Below the pieces are notes generated by a model that did no database searches, had not been told where the DNA came from, and saw only the letters and a program-made list of their open reading frames with translations. A stretch of DNA of 64,000 bases. Origin: Pseudooceanicola nanhaiensis (GTDB taxonomy: Bacteria; Pseudomonadota; Alphaproteobacteria; Rhodobacterales; Rhodobacteraceae). The stretch's first letter is position 1. Each line of letters begins with the position of its first letter. Positions 28,306 through 37,852 of this stretch are shown here, in pieces. Location of the stretch: contig NZ_JAIUZP010000001.1 of the NCBI RefSeq assembly GCF_020171315.1, positions 806,001-870,000 of the forward strand. Direction: 5' to 3'. The translations under genes were made by a program, and so were the position numbers.

Positions 28306-29244
28306 ATGACCGACGCCAGCATCAATCCACAAGCCAGCGAGGGCGAAGCCCGGTTCGGCGACTTTGTCGCCCTTCTGAAACCGCGCGTCATGTCGCTGGT
28401 CGTGTTCACCGCCGCCGTGGGCCTGCTGGCGGCACCGGTGCCCGTGCACCCGTTCATCGCCTTCTTCGCCGTGCTCTGCATCGCGATCGGGGGCGGGGCC
28501 TCGGGCGCGCTGAACATGTGGTACGACGCCGACATCGACGCGGTGATGAAACGCACCGCCAAGCGCCCGATCCCCGCAGGCAAGGTGACGCCGGGCGATG
28601 CGCTCGCCATCGGGCTGACGCTCTCGGGCTTCTCCTGCGTGATGCTGGGGCTGGCGGCGAACTGGGTCGCGGCGGGGCTGCTGGCCTTCACCATCTTCTT
28701 CTACGTGGTCATCTACACGATGTGGCTGAAGCGCTGGACGCCGCAGAACATCGTCATCGGCGGTGCCGCCGGGGCCTTCCCCCCGATGATCGGCTGGGCC
28801 GTGGCCACCGGGGGCGTCAGCGTCGAATCCGTGCTGATGTTCCTGCTGACCTTCATGTGGACGCCGCCGCACTTCTGGGCGCTCGCGCTCTTCGTGAAGT
28901 CGGATTACGACAAGGCCGGCGTGCCGATGCTGACCGTGACCCATGGCCGCCGCTCGGCGCGCCGTCACATCCTGGGCTACACCATCCTGCTGGCCGCCGT
29001 GGCCGTGGGCATCGGCTTCACCTCCGTGGGCGGGCCGGTCTACCTGGCGGTGGCCGTGGTGCTGAACGCGCTCTTCCTCAAGGGCGCCGTGGACATCCTG
29101 CGCCGCGACGAAGCCGCCTCCGAGGCGGATGGCTACAAGTCCGAAAAGAGCTTCTTCAAGCTCTCCCTGCTGTACCTCTTCCTCCATTTCGGCGCGATAC
29201 TTGCCGAGGCCGCCTTGCGGCCATGGGGTCTGGGAGGCTGGTGA
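28306..29244 (+). CDS. ctaB: Protoheme IX farnesyltransferase (heme O synthase)
   Basis: UbiA-family membrane prenyltransferase adding the farnesyl group to heme b on the way to heme a. 312 residues with about nine TM helices. The first Asp-rich motif [19 protein letters not shown] spans res 70-88; the second is [22 protein letters not shown] lies before the ATG at 28306. An in-frame GTG at 28267 would add 13 residues without a comparable ribosome-binding site. It lies 123 bases after ctaC. Confidence 0.95.
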   Translation: MTDASINPQASEGEARFGDFVALLKPRVMSLVVFTAAVGLLAAPVPVHPFIAFFAVLCIAIGGGASGALNMWYDADIDAVMKRTAKRPIPAGKVTPGDALAIGLTLSGFSCVMLGLAANWVAAGLLAFTIFFYVVIYTMWLKRWTPQNIVIGGAAGAFPPMIGWAVATGGVSVESVLMFLLTFMWTPPHFWALALFVKSDYDKAGVPMLTVTHGRRSARRHILGYTILLAAVAVGIGFTSVGGPVYLAVAVVLNALFLKGAVDILRRDEAASEADGYKSEKSFFKLSLLYLFLHFGAILAEAALRPWGLGGW

Positions 29245-29246
29245 AG

Positions 29247-29408
29247 ATGTTCAGGGAGGAGCATGAACTTCACAAACGCCGCTGGGGCCGAAATCTCGGC
29301 CTTGGCATCGTTCTGGCGATCTTCGTCGCGCTGGTCTTCGGACTGACCGTGGTGAAGGTGTCCCTAGAGGACTTCCGCACGCCTGCGGAATCGGGAGGAG
29401 AAAAATGA
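29247..29408 (+). CDS. Small single-pass membrane protein of the cta cluster
   Basis: 53 residues: a basic N-terminus ([15 protein letters not shown]), one TM helix ([20 protein letters not shown]) and a short tail. GGGAGG lies 9 bases before the ATG at 29247, 2 bases after the ctaB stop; its own stop overlaps the ctaG start (ATGA). Small proteins of this kind (CoxF-like) sit at this place in alphaproteobacterial oxidase clusters. The function is not known to me, and an assembly role is inferred from context. Confidence 0.8.
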   Translation: MFREEHELHKRRWGRNLGLGIVLAIFVALVFGLTVVKVSLEDFRTPAESGGEK

Positions 29409-29989
29409 AACGTCTGAGCGGACCACAGAAGACCGTCGCCCTGACCCTTGGCACCGTGATCTTCATGGGTGCCATGGCCTGGGCCTCGGTACCCTTCTAT
29501 TCGTGGTTCTGCCGTGTCACCGGCTTTGGCGGTGTGACCGGCGTGGCGGAAGCCGGCTCTGACGTGATCCTCGACGAAACCATCAAGATCCGCTTCGACG
29601 CCTCGACCGACAAGGACATGCCATGGTCCTTCAAGCCGATGCAGAAGCAGATGGAGATGCGGATCGGCGAGACGGGGATGGCCTTCTACGAGGCCTACAA
29701 CCCCACGGACCGTGTCATCGCGGGAACGGCGTCCTACAACGTCGCCCCCTACGAGGCCGGCGGCTTCTTCTCCAAGATCGAGTGCTTCTGCTTCACCGAA
29801 CAGGTGTTGCAACCGGGGGAGCGGGTGGAAATGCCCGTCACCTTCTACGTGGATCCGGAGATCGTCGAGGACCGGGACGCCAAGTTCGTCCATGTCATCA
29901 CGCTCTCCTACACGTTCTACGAGACCGACCTGCCGACCACCGAAGAGCAGGCGGCGCTTGACCAACCGAAGTCGACTGACGTCAACTGA
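29405..29989 (+). CDS. ctaG: Cytochrome c oxidase copper chaperone CtaG/Cox11
   Basis: Delivers copper to the CuB site of subunit I. 194 residues with one N-terminal TM helix (res ~10-28) and an immunoglobulin-like periplasmic domain. The copper motif CFCF gives C128 and C130, and another conserved Cys (C36) is in [16 protein letters not shown]. It overlaps the preceding small gene by 4 bases. Confidence 0.96.
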   Translation: MKRLSGPQKTVALTLGTVIFMGAMAWASVPFYSWFCRVTGFGGVTGVAEAGSDVILDETIKIRFDASTDKDMPWSFKPMQKQMEMRIGETGMAFYEAYNPTDRVIAGTASYNVAPYEAGGFFSKIECFCFTEQVLQPGERVEMPVTFYVDPEIVEDRDAKFVHVITLSYTFYETDLPTTEEQAALDQPKSTDVN

Positions 29990-30019
29990 TGACCAAAGGC
30001 TCCAACGAGGGACACACCG

Positions 30020-30820
30020 ATGGCGCATGAAAAGAACCACGATTACCACATCCTGCAACCCTCCCTGTATCCCTTCCTGGGATCGGTGGGTGCCTTCGTC
30101 ATGCTGTTTGGCGCAACGCTCTGGATGCATGACAGCGGCCCCTGGATCTTCATCCTCGGCCTGCTGATGGTGCTCTACACCATGTACGGCTGGTGGGCAG
30201 AGACGATTGCCGAGAACAAGGCCGGCGACCACACCCCGGTGGTGCGGATCGGCCTGCGCTACGGCTTCATCCTCTTCATCATGTCCGAGGTGATGTTCTT
30301 CGTCGCGTGGTTCTGGACCTTCTTCAAGCACGCGCTCTACCCGATGGGCCCGCAGTCGCCCGCCGTGGACGGCGTCTGGCCGCCTGCCGGGATCGAGACC
30401 TTCGACCCTTGGCACCTGCCGCTGATCAACACGCTGATCCTGCTCTGCTCGGGCGCGGCCTGCACCTGGGCGCACCACGCACTGGTGCACGAGGACAACC
30501 GCAAGGACGTCAAGAACGGCCTGATCATCGCGGTGCTGCTGGGCCTGCTCTTCACCTTCTTCCAGGCCTATGAATACAGCCACGCCGCCTTCGGCTTCTC
30601 GGGCAACATCTATGGCGCCTCCTTCTTCATGGCGACTGGCTTCCACGGCTTCCACGTGATCATCGGGACGATCTTCCTCTTCATCTGCCTGCTGCGGGTG
30701 ATGAAGGGCGATTTCACCGCCGAGAACCACTTCGGCTTCGAGGCCGCCGCCTGGTACTGGCACTTCGTCGACGTGGTCTGGCTGTTCCTGTTCCTCTCGA
30801 TCTACATCTGGGGCCAGTAA
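30020..30820 (+). CDS. ctaE: Cytochrome c oxidase subunit III
   Basis: 266 residues, seven TM helices, with family signatures [16 protein letters not shown] at the N-terminus, [20 protein letters not shown] and [15 protein letters not shown], and [20 protein letters not shown] at the end. It stabilises subunit I and the proton uptake path. It lies 30 bases after ctaG with GAGGGA upstream. Confidence 0.97.
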   Translation: MAHEKNHDYHILQPSLYPFLGSVGAFVMLFGATLWMHDSGPWIFILGLLMVLYTMYGWWAETIAENKAGDHTPVVRIGLRYGFILFIMSEVMFFVAWFWTFFKHALYPMGPQSPAVDGVWPPAGIETFDPWHLPLINTLILLCSGAACTWAHHALVHEDNRKDVKNGLIIAVLLGLLFTFFQAYEYSHAAFGFSGNIYGASFFMATGFHGFHVIIGTIFLFICLLRVMKGDFTAENHFGFEAAAWYWHFVDVVWLFLFLSIYIWGQ

Positions 30821-30873
30821 GCGCCGCAGGGGCAGGGTCCGGGTTGAACCGGACCGGCCAAACGGACTAAAGC

Positions 30874-30908
30874 AACGCGGGCGGGAAACCGTCCGCGTTC
30901 TTCGTTTC
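30874..30908 (+). terminator. Hairpin between ctaE and surf1
   Basis: An 11-bp stem (AACGCGGGCGG/CCGTCCGCGTT, one G-T pair) with a GAAA loop, followed by CTTCGTTTCC. It is probably a partial terminator or 3' mRNA stabiliser between the structural oxidase genes and surf1-thrC. Confidence 0.65.
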
Positions 30909-30918
30909 CGGGGGCACA

Positions 30919-31638
30919 ATGCGCCGTATCCTTCTGCCGCTGATCTTCGGCCTTCTGGGCACCGCCGTTCTGGCGTCGCTCGGTGTCTGGCAGCTGCAGC
31001 GGCTGGCCTGGAAAGAGAGCGTGCTCTCCGAGATCGAGGCCGCCATCGACGCCGACCCGGTGCCATTGCCCGACACCCCCGATCCCGAGCGGGACCGCTA
31101 CCTGCCGGTCTGGGCCGAGGGCCATCTGACCGGGCCCACCCTGCGCGTGCTGGTCAGCCAGAAGGAGAAGGGCGCGGGCTACCGCCTGATCACCGCCTTC
31201 GAGAGTGGCAAGCGCCGGGTGCTGATCGACCGGGGCTTCCTGCCTGTCGACCGCCCCGTGCCCGAGACGCCAGTCCGCGAGCTGACGGTGATCGGCAACC
31301 TGCTCTGGCCGGACGAGGTGGATGGCTACACCCCCGATCCCGACCGCGAGACGGGCCTGTGGTTCGCCCGCGACCTGCCGGCGCTGGCCGCCGAACTGGG
31401 GACCGAGCCGCTGCTGATCGTCCTGCGCGACGAGACCTTCGACGATGCCGGTGTCAGCCCGCTGCCCGTCAGTTCGGCTGGCATTCCCAACGATCACCTC
31501 GGCTATGCCGTGCAATGGTTCGGCATGGCCCTGATCTGGCTGGTCATGACCGGCATTCTGATCTACCGAAACCTGCGACCCCGTGAAGACCCCCGCAAAG
31601 GCACCACAGCCGGGGCCAAGAAAGGTGAGACGACGTGA
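30919..31638 (+). CDS. SURF1-family oxidase assembly protein
   Basis: Heme a insertion factor for aa3 oxidase. 239 residues, two TM helices (res ~4-20 and ~198-217) enclosing a periplasmic domain; LGVWQLQRLAWKESVL and GYRLITAFESGKRRVLIDRGFLP are typical SURF1 segments, and PNDHLGYAVQWFGMALIWL precedes the last helix. Its stop overlaps the thrC GTG start (GTGA), so oxidase assembly and threonine synthesis genes are translationally linked. Confidence 0.93.
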   Translation: MRRILLPLIFGLLGTAVLASLGVWQLQRLAWKESVLSEIEAAIDADPVPLPDTPDPERDRYLPVWAEGHLTGPTLRVLVSQKEKGAGYRLITAFESGKRRVLIDRGFLPVDRPVPETPVRELTVIGNLLWPDEVDGYTPDPDRETGLWFARDLPALAAELGTEPLLIVLRDETFDDAGVSPLPVSSAGIPNDHLGYAVQWFGMALIWLVMTGILIYRNLRPREDPRKGTTAGAKKGETT

Positions 31639-33023
31639 AATACATCTCGACCCGTGGGCAGGCGCCCGTCCTGACCTTCGAAGAGGCGATGCTGACCGGG
31701 CTGGCCCGTGACGGCGGCCTCTACGTGCCGGAAACCGTGCCCCAGATGAGTGCCGAGGAGATCGCGGCGCTGGCCGGTCTCTCCTACGAGGAGACCGCCT
31801 TCCGCGTCATGCGTCCCTTTATCGGCGACACCTTCACCGACGAAGAATTCCGCGAGATCATCGCCAAGGCCTATGCCGGCTTCGGCCACGAGGCCCGTGC
31901 GCCGCTGGTCCAGCTGGCGCCGAACCACTTCCTGCTGGAGCTGTTCCACGGGCCGACGCTGGCCTTCAAGGACTTCGCCATGCAGCTCATCGGGCAGCTG
32001 TTCCAGGCAGCCCTTGGCCGCTCGGGCAAGCGGGTGACCATCGTCGGCGCGACCTCGGGCGATACCGGCTCGGCCGCGATCGAGGCCTTCAAGGGGCTCG
32101 ACAATGTCGACGTCTTCATCCTCTACCCCCACGGCCGGGTGTCCGAGGTGCAGCGCCGCCAGATGACCACCCCGTCCGAGGCCAACGTCCATGCCATCGC
32201 CATCGACGGCCATTTCGACGATGCGCAGGCGCGGCTCAAGGACATGTTCAACGACTTCGACTTCCGCGACGAGGTCCGGCTGGCGGGCGTGAACTCGATC
32301 AACTGGGCGCGGGTGCTGGCGCAGGTCGTCTACTACTTCTCCTCCGCCGTCTCCCTCGGCGCGCCCGCGCGCAAGGTCTCCTTCACCGTGCCGACCGGCA
32401 ACTTCGGCGACATCTTTGCAGGCTACATCGCCAAGAAGATGGGCCTGCCGATCGAGCAGCTGGTGGTGGCCACCAACCAGAACGACATCCTGCACCGCTG
32501 CCTGACCACCGGCGCCTACACGCCCGATGGGGTGATCCCCTCGATCTCGCCCTCGATGGACATCCAGGTCTCCTCGAACTTCGAACGCGCGCTCTTCGAC
32601 GCCTACGGCCGCGACGGCGCCGCCGTGTCGCAGCTGATGGACGAGCTGAAGGCCGGGGGCTTCACGGTGTCGCAGGGCGCGCGCGAAGCGCTTGCCGAAA
32701 GCTTTACCTCAGGCCGCGCCTCGGAAGAGGAAACCTCGGCCACGATCAAGTCGGTCTTCGCTAAGGATGCAGAGCTTCTGTGCCCGCACAGCGCCGTCGG
32801 CGTGAAGGTGGCCGAAGAGACCCGCGATGCCGCCGTGCCGATGATCACGCTGGCCACCGCGCATCCCGCGAAGTTCCCCGACGCGGTCGAAGCGGCCACC
32901 GGCGAACGCCCGGGTCTTCCCCCGCGCATGGCGGATCTGTATGACCGGTCTGAACGGGTCACGCGGCTGCCCAATGATCTGGCCGCCCTCGAAACCTTCA
33001 TTCGTGAGAAAATCGCCAAGTGA
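31635..33023 (+). CDS. thrC: Threonine synthase
   Basis: PLP enzyme converting O-phosphohomoserine to threonine. 462 residues with the family start MKYISTRG and PLP lysine in the motif PTLAFKDFAMQ, the phosphate-binding loop ATSGDTGSAAI and VPTGNFGDIFAGY. Initiation is at GTG 31635, four bases inside surf1; its own stop overlaps the next gene the same way. The order surf1-thrC-M16 protease is conserved in the group as I recall. Confidence 0.96.
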   Translation: MKYISTRGQAPVLTFEEAMLTGLARDGGLYVPETVPQMSAEEIAALAGLSYEETAFRVMRPFIGDTFTDEEFREIIAKAYAGFGHEARAPLVQLAPNHFLLELFHGPTLAFKDFAMQLIGQLFQAALGRSGKRVTIVGATSGDTGSAAIEAFKGLDNVDVFILYPHGRVSEVQRRQMTTPSEANVHAIAIDGHFDDAQARLKDMFNDFDFRDEVRLAGVNSINWARVLAQVVYYFSSAVSLGAPARKVSFTVPTGNFGDIFAGYIAKKMGLPIEQLVVATNQNDILHRCLTTGAYTPDGVIPSISPSMDIQVSSNFERALFDAYGRDGAAVSQLMDELKAGGFTVSQGAREALAESFTSGRASEEETSATIKSVFAKDAELLCPHSAVGVKVAEETRDAAVPMITLATAHPAKFPDAVEAATGERPGLPPRMADLYDRSERVTRLPNDLAALETFIREKIAK

Positions 33024-34282
33024 CGACACAGGTTCATACGCTTTCCAACGGCTTCCGCATCGTGACGGAGCAGATGCCCGGCCTGCAATCGGCAGCCGTG
33101 GGTGTCTGGGTCGCGGCCGGGGGCCGGAACGAACGGCTTGAACAGAACGGCATCGCCCACTTCCTCGAACACATGGCCTTCAAGGGGACCAAGACCCGGT
33201 CCGCCCTGCAGATCGCCGAACAGATCGAGGACGTGGGCGGCTACATCAACGCCTATACCTCGCGCGAGGTGACCGCCTATTACGCCCGCGTGCTGAAGGA
33301 CGACGTGGCGCTGGCCATGGACGTGCTGGCGGACATCCTGCAGAACTCGACCTTCGAGGAGGCCGAGATCGAGAGCGAGCGCGGCGTGATCCTCTCCGAG
33401 ATCGGGCAGGCGCTGGACACGCCCGATGACGTGATCTTCGACTGGCTGCAGGAGAAGGCCTACCCGGATCAGCCCATCGGCCGCACCATCCTCGGGCCGG
33501 CAGAGCGTATCCGCGCCTTCACCCGTGCCGACCTTGCGGGCTTCGTGGCCGAGCACTACGGGCCCGAGCAGATGATCCTCTCCGCCTGCGGGGCGGTGGA
33601 TCACGACGAGATCGTCAAGCTGGCCGAGCGGCTCTTTGGCGGTATGGCGCGCCAGCCGCAGCAGGCCGCCAATCCCGCCCGTTTCCACGGTGGCGAGACC
33701 CGGACCGAGAAGCAGCTGGAGCAGGCGCATTTCGCGCTCGCCTTCGAAAGCCCCGATTACCGCGATCCGCTGAGCTACACCGCGCAGATCTATGCATCGG
33801 CCCTTGGCGGCGGCATGTCCTCGCGGCTGTTCCAGGAGATCCGGGAAAAGCGTGGCCTCTGCTACACGATCTTTGCCCAGGCCGGGGCCTATTCCGACAC
33901 CGGCATGACGACGATCTACGCCGGCACCTCGGGCGATCAGCTCAAGGGTCTGGCCGAGATCACGCTGGACGAGATGAAGCGCGCCGCCTCCGACATGTCC
34001 GAGGAAGAGCTGGCCCGCGCCCGCGCCCAGATGAAGGCCGGCCTCCTGATGGGCCTTGAAGGCTGTTCCTCGCGCGCCGAACGTCTGGCCCGCATGGTGC
34101 AGATCTGGGGCCGCGTGCCGCCGCTGACCGAGGTGGTCGAGAAGATCGACGCCGTGACGCTGGCCGACGTGCGCAGCTTTGCCGAGAAGATGGCGGTGCA
34201 GAGCCCGGCGGCGCTTGCGCTCTACGGTCCGGTCTCGGCCGCACCGACCCTCGAGGCCCTGCAGGAGCGTCGCGCGGCCTGA
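33020..34282 (+). CDS. M16-family zinc peptidase (mitochondrial-processing-peptidase-like)
   Basis: 420 residues. The inverted zinc motif HxxEH is at H47-F-L-E50-H51 (GIAHFLEHMAFKGT), with the distal Glu in ESERGVILSEIGQ. The glycine-rich ALGGGMSSRLFQEIREKRGLCY segment is also present. It starts at GTG 33020 overlapping the thrC stop, and its stop overlaps the next ATG (TGATG). It is probably cytoplasmic or periplasmic peptide turnover; no signal peptide is visible. Confidence 0.94.
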   Translation: MTTQVHTLSNGFRIVTEQMPGLQSAAVGVWVAAGGRNERLEQNGIAHFLEHMAFKGTKTRSALQIAEQIEDVGGYINAYTSREVTAYYARVLKDDVALAMDVLADILQNSTFEEAEIESERGVILSEIGQALDTPDDVIFDWLQEKAYPDQPIGRTILGPAERIRAFTRADLAGFVAEHYGPEQMILSACGAVDHDEIVKLAERLFGGMARQPQQAANPARFHGGETRTEKQLEQAHFALAFESPDYRDPLSYTAQIYASALGGGMSSRLFQEIREKRGLCYTIFAQAGAYSDTGMTTIYAGTSGDQLKGLAEITLDEMKRAASDMSEEELARARAQMKAGLLMGLEGCSSRAERLARMVQIWGRVPPLTEVVEKIDAVTLADVRSFAEKMAVQSPAALALYGPVSAAPTLEALQERRAA

Positions 34283-34866
34283 TGCTCGTCCCACGGCGCA
34301 AGTTGAAGATCGAGACCGAGCGGATGACGCTTCGGCCGCCGATCCATGCCGACTTCCGCTCCTGGACCGAGCTGCGCCGCGAGAGCCGTGATTTCCTGTC
34401 GCCGTGGGAGCCGAGCTGGGCCGAGGATCACCTCTCGCGCCGGGCCTTCGCGAACCGGGTCTACTGGGCGCAGCGCTCCGTGGCGCAGGGCACCGCGCTG
34501 CCGCTGTTCCTGATCCGGCGCGAGGACGAGATGCTGCTGGGCGCGATCACGCTGGACAACATCCGGCGCGGGCCTGCCCAGACCGGCACGCTGGGCTATT
34601 GGACCGGCGAACGCTTCGCCCGGCGCGGCTACATGCGCGAGGCGATCTCGGCGGTGGTGCACCATGCCTTCCACCGGATGGACCTGAGCCGCATCGAGGC
34701 CGCCTGCCTGCCGGAGAATGCGCCCTCGCGCGGGCTGCTGGAGAGCTGCGGGTTCAAGTACGAGGGCGTGGCGCAGAGCTATCTCCAGATCAACGGCCGC
34801 TGGCGAACCCACGTGCTCTACTCGGCGCTGCGGATGGACCGGCGCGGGCGCACCGACGCGGGGTAG
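34282..34866 (+). CDS. GNAT acetyltransferase, RimJ/RimL type
   Basis: 194 residues with the GNAT core: IETERMTLRPP near the N-terminus, LGAITLDNIRRG, the acetyl-CoA loop TGERFARRGYMREAI and the C-terminal ACLPENAPSRGLLESCGFKYEG. Similar to RimJ, which acetylates N-termini of ribosomal protein S5, but the substrate is not proven. It is the last of the overlapping chain that begins with surf1. Confidence 0.9.
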   Translation: MLVPRRKLKIETERMTLRPPIHADFRSWTELRRESRDFLSPWEPSWAEDHLSRRAFANRVYWAQRSVAQGTALPLFLIRREDEMLLGAITLDNIRRGPAQTGTLGYWTGERFARRGYMREAISAVVHHAFHRMDLSRIEAACLPENAPSRGLLESCGFKYEGVAQSYLQINGRWRTHVLYSALRMDRRGRTDAG

Positions 34867-35157
34867 GGCAGGCGTCGCGGTGTAGGCCGGGTGGTCTGCG
34901 TGGGCTTGATGCTCGTTGGATCGTGAGTGCCGCGGTGGCACTCCTTACTGCATCGCGTCAGCAATCCGGCCTCCTAAAGGACGGCGCACTCGTTACCTTG
35001 GCCGCGATCCCAACCTCACCGTATCAAACCGCCCGGCCTAAGGCCGGGCAGCGCCGACCCGCCCCCCTGGGGCGGCGCTACTGCGCCACCCCGCGGGACG
35101 GCGCTGCCCTTCGCGTGAGACCGCAGCGTTGATCCTCGCGAGGAACTGGCAACAGCC
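34867..35157. other. GC-rich hairpin region upstream of the microsatellite
   Basis: No gene. Two hairpins: GCCCGGCC-TAA-GGCCGGGC at 35031-35049, and a nested one with outer arms AGCGCC/GGCGCT at 35050-35055/35074-35079 around GCCCC/GGGGC. These probably end the surf1-thrC-acetyltransferase transcript, though no T-run follows. Confidence 0.5.
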
Positions 35158-35255
35158 TCCTCAGTCCTCAGTCCTCAGTCCTCAGTCCTCAGTCCTCAGT
35201 CCTCAGTCCTCAGTCCTCAGTCCTCAGTCCTCAGTCCTCAGTCCTCAGTCCTCAA
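35158..35255 (+). repeat. Heptanucleotide microsatellite (TCCTCAG)13-14
   Basis: Thirteen perfect copies of TCCTCAG (35158-35248) plus a fourteenth ending in A. The + strand is free of stop codons in all three frames across the array. It ends 127 bases before the start of the metallo-hydrolase gene. Such arrays mutate by slippage and can switch gene expression, but no effect can be read from the sequence. Confidence 0.95.
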
Positions 35256-35382
35256 CCCCGCACCAAACCCAAGCCCCGCCTGCCTCTCCCAAGGCATCCA
35301 CGGCTTTGTGAACGCAGCACCTTCCGTTACGACACCCACGCCCCGCCAGCCCCATGCTAGGCTGCCCGCAGGAGGTCGCCCC

Positions 35383-36243
35383 ATGTCCCATGCCCCCCAG
35401 TCACCGATCCTGACCGCGCCCCGGACGCTGCTCACCCTGCCGCTGCTCGCGCTCCTCCCCGACACCGCGCCCGCGCAGGAGCGCCGGCCCTCCCATTGCA
35501 TCGCCATCGCCGACGCCACGCCGGGCCTCCAGTACCTCCGGCAAGCCTCCTTCCGCGAACCGGTCGCGGAGTACTCGGTCCGGCTGACCTACGTCAGCCA
35601 CTCCTCCTACCTGCTCCAGACCCCGGGCGGGCTTTCGGCGATCACCGATTACGCGGGCTACCACGGCAACGTCGATTTCATCCCCGACGTGGTCACCATG
35701 AACCACGCCCATTCCAGCCATTTCACCTCCGCCCCCGATCCCGCGATCCCCCATGTGCTGCGCGGCTGGTCCGAGACCCGGGGCGAGGCGGTCGACCACC
35801 ACCTCGACCTCGGCGAGATGCTGATCCGCAATGTCTCCACCGACATCCGCAGCTGGGACGGCGCCGAGGAAAACGGCAATTCCATCTTCGTCTTCGAGGT
35901 CGAGGGCCTCTGCATCGGCCACCTCGGCCACCTGCACCACGAACCCAACGACGAACAATATGCGGCACTCGGGCGGCTCGACGTGCTGATGGTGCCGGTG
36001 GATGGCGGGCTGACGCTGGACACCGCCTCCATGGTGCGGGTGGTGGAGCGGCTGCGCTCCTCCATCGTGCTGCCGATGCACTGGTTCTCGGACCGCTCCC
36101 TCGGCAGCTTCCTCGACGGTGTCTCGGATGTCTTCGCGGTGGTGAACGAGGGCGAGAACGCGCTGGAGATCTCTCTGCGCGATCTGCCGGCGCGGCCCAC
36201 GGTGCACGTGTTGCGCCCGGCCTACCTGCGCGAGGCGGAGTAG
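35383..36243 (+). CDS. Exported metallo-beta-lactamase-fold hydrolase
   Basis: 286 residues. N-terminal hydrophobic export signal (TLLTLPLLALLPDTAPAQ). The MBL fold is suggested by LTYVSHSSYLLQTPGG, the metal-site-like MNHAHSSHF, GLCIGHLGHLHHEP and LPMHWFSD, similar to UlaG-like proteins; the standard HxHxDH is degenerate (NHAHSSH), so metal binding may differ. GGAGG precedes the ATG at 35383. It lies downstream of the microsatellite. The substrate is unknown. Confidence 0.8.
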   Translation: MSHAPQSPILTAPRTLLTLPLLALLPDTAPAQERRPSHCIAIADATPGLQYLRQASFREPVAEYSVRLTYVSHSSYLLQTPGGLSAITDYAGYHGNVDFIPDVVTMNHAHSSHFTSAPDPAIPHVLRGWSETRGEAVDHHLDLGEMLIRNVSTDIRSWDGAEENGNSIFVFEVEGLCIGHLGHLHHEPNDEQYAALGRLDVLMVPVDGGLTLDTASMVRVVERLRSSIVLPMHWFSDRSLGSFLDGVSDVFAVVNEGENALEISLRDLPARPTVHVLRPAYLREAE

Positions 36244-36288
36244 CGTTTTCCACTGGCGCCCGGGCCGCGCGGTGCTACAGATCCGGCC

Positions 36289-37722
36289 ATGACCGATCAG
36301 CCCGCCGCCCCCGCTCTCGCTCCCGATGTCCTCGACCAGCTGCGCGCCGCGCTGCCCGGCAAGGTGTTCCGCCCGCTGCTGCCCGGCTATCTCGCCTGCC
36401 TGCGCGGCTACGGCGACAGCACCGGCGTGGCGCAGGTCCTCTCGCCCGAGAGCGCCGAACAGGTCTCGGCAATCCTGAAGATCGCCAATGCCCATGGCGT
36501 CCCGGTGATCCCCCACGGCGGCGGCACCGGGCTGGTCAGCGGCCATACCTACAGCGGCGAGACGCCCGCGATCCTCGTCTCGCTGGAGCGGATGACCGCC
36601 ATCCGCCTGCTGAACGCGGACGAGAACGTGATGATCGTCGAGGCCGGCGCGATCCTCGAGGACATCCACACGGCGGCCGAGGAGGTCGGGCGCATCTTCC
36701 CGCTGGCCATCGCCGCCAAGGGCTCGGCCCGGATCGGCGGCAACCTCTCGACCAACGCGGGCGGGGTGAACGTGCTGCGCTACGGCAATACCCGCGACCT
36801 CTGCCTCGGGCTGGAGGTGGTGCTACCGGACGGGCGGATCTGGAACGGGCTGTCGCGGCTGCGCAAGGACAACACCGGCTATGACCTTCGCGACCTCTTC
36901 ATCGGGGCCGAGGGCACGCTGGGGATCATCACCGCCGCCTCGCTCAAGCTCTTCCCGAAACCGGCAGGCGAGGGCGTGGCCTACATGGTCGTCGACAGCC
37001 CCGCCACGGCGATCAAGCTGCTCTCCATGGCGCGCGACCACATGGGCGAGGCGATCTCGGCCTTCGAGCTGATCAACGGCACCGGCCTGCGCTTCATGAA
37101 GGCAGGGCTGCCCGACATCCGCCAGCCCTTCGATACGCCGCCCGACTGGTGCGTGCTGATCGAAGTGGGGCTGGCCCGCGGCCTCGTGCCCTCCGAGGCG
37201 CTCGAGGGGCTCTTTGCCGAGGCTTTCGAGGCCGGTCTCGTCTCCGACGGGCTCGTGGCGCAAAGCGCAGGGCAGGCGGCGGAGTTCTGGAACGTGCGCG
37301 AACATATCCCGGTGGCGAACCGCACCGTGGGGGCGATCTGTTCCAACGACATCTCGCTGCCGATCGACCTGATCCCCGACTTCCTGCCGCGCGCGCAGGA
37401 GGCCGTGAACCGGATCGCCCCCTTCCGCATCAACGCCTTCGGCCACCTCGGCGACGGCAACCTGCATTTCAACGTCTTCGCTCCCGAGGGCCATACGAAG
37501 GCCGAGTTCGTGCACCTGCGCGAAGAGATTCAGACCGCGGTGCACGACGTGCTCCACGAGATGGGCGGCTCCTTCTCTGCCGAACACGGCGTGGGCCGGC
37601 TGAAGGTGCGCGATCTGGAACGCTACGGCGATCCAGTGAAACTGGAGATGATGCGCGGGATCAAGGACCTCTTCGATCCCAGGGGGATCATGAACCCCGG
37701 CGCCGTCCTGGCCCGCAGATAG
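36289..37722 (+). CDS. FAD-linked D-2-hydroxyacid dehydrogenase (GlcD/D2HGDH-like)
   Basis: 477 residues. PCMH-type FAD-binding domain (IPHGGGTGLVSGHTYSG, GGNLSTNAGGVNVLRYGNTRD, DLFIGAEGTLGIIT) followed by the FAD-oxidase C domain with the metal and substrate motif NAFGHLGDGNLHFNV and GGSFSAEHGVG near the C-terminus. It would oxidise a D-2-hydroxyacid such as D-lactate or D-2-hydroxyglutarate; the exact substrate cannot be fixed. It lies 45 bases after the hydrolase gene. Confidence 0.9.
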   Translation: MTDQPAAPALAPDVLDQLRAALPGKVFRPLLPGYLACLRGYGDSTGVAQVLSPESAEQVSAILKIANAHGVPVIPHGGGTGLVSGHTYSGETPAILVSLERMTAIRLLNADENVMIVEAGAILEDIHTAAEEVGRIFPLAIAAKGSARIGGNLSTNAGGVNVLRYGNTRDLCLGLEVVLPDGRIWNGLSRLRKDNTGYDLRDLFIGAEGTLGIITAASLKLFPKPAGEGVAYMVVDSPATAIKLLSMARDHMGEAISAFELINGTGLRFMKAGLPDIRQPFDTPPDWCVLIEVGLARGLVPSEALEGLFAEAFEAGLVSDGLVAQSAGQAAEFWNVREHIPVANRTVGAICSNDISLPIDLIPDFLPRAQEAVNRIAPFRINAFGHLGDGNLHFNVFAPEGHTKAEFVHLREEIQTAVHDVLHEMGGSFSAEHGVGRLKVRDLERYGDPVKLEMMRGIKDLFDPRGIMNPGAVLARR

Positions 37723-37751
37723 GGCGCGGTCCCCGTCAGAATTGAGGCCTC

Positions 37752-37852
37752 CGGCGGGGATATTTGCGAAACGGAAAGCATCCGGCGGCCCTTCCCGGGG
37801 CGTCCTTCATTTCTGTTTCCCAAATATCCCGGGGTCCGGGGCAGAGCCCCGG
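37752..37852. repeat. Two inverted copies of the 3'-end tail element, copy C/D
   Basis: Left arm GGGGATATTTGCGAAACGGAAAG begins at 37756 (first 20 shown in the 5' part: GGGGATATTTGCGAAACGGA); the right arm on the minus strand reads CCCGGGATATTTGGGAAACA from about 37833 leftward. The hairpin CCGGGGC-AGA-GCCCCGG at 37836-37852 abuts the apt stop codon. It lies between the convergent dehydrogenase and apt genes and looks like a two-way terminator built from two copies. Confidence 0.75.

Noticed and set aside
35158-35255. The TCCTCAG array as a CRISPR or as the N-terminal coding part of the hydrolase.
   Set aside because: There are no spacers between units, and the hydrolase has its own GGAGG, ATG and signal peptide at 35383.
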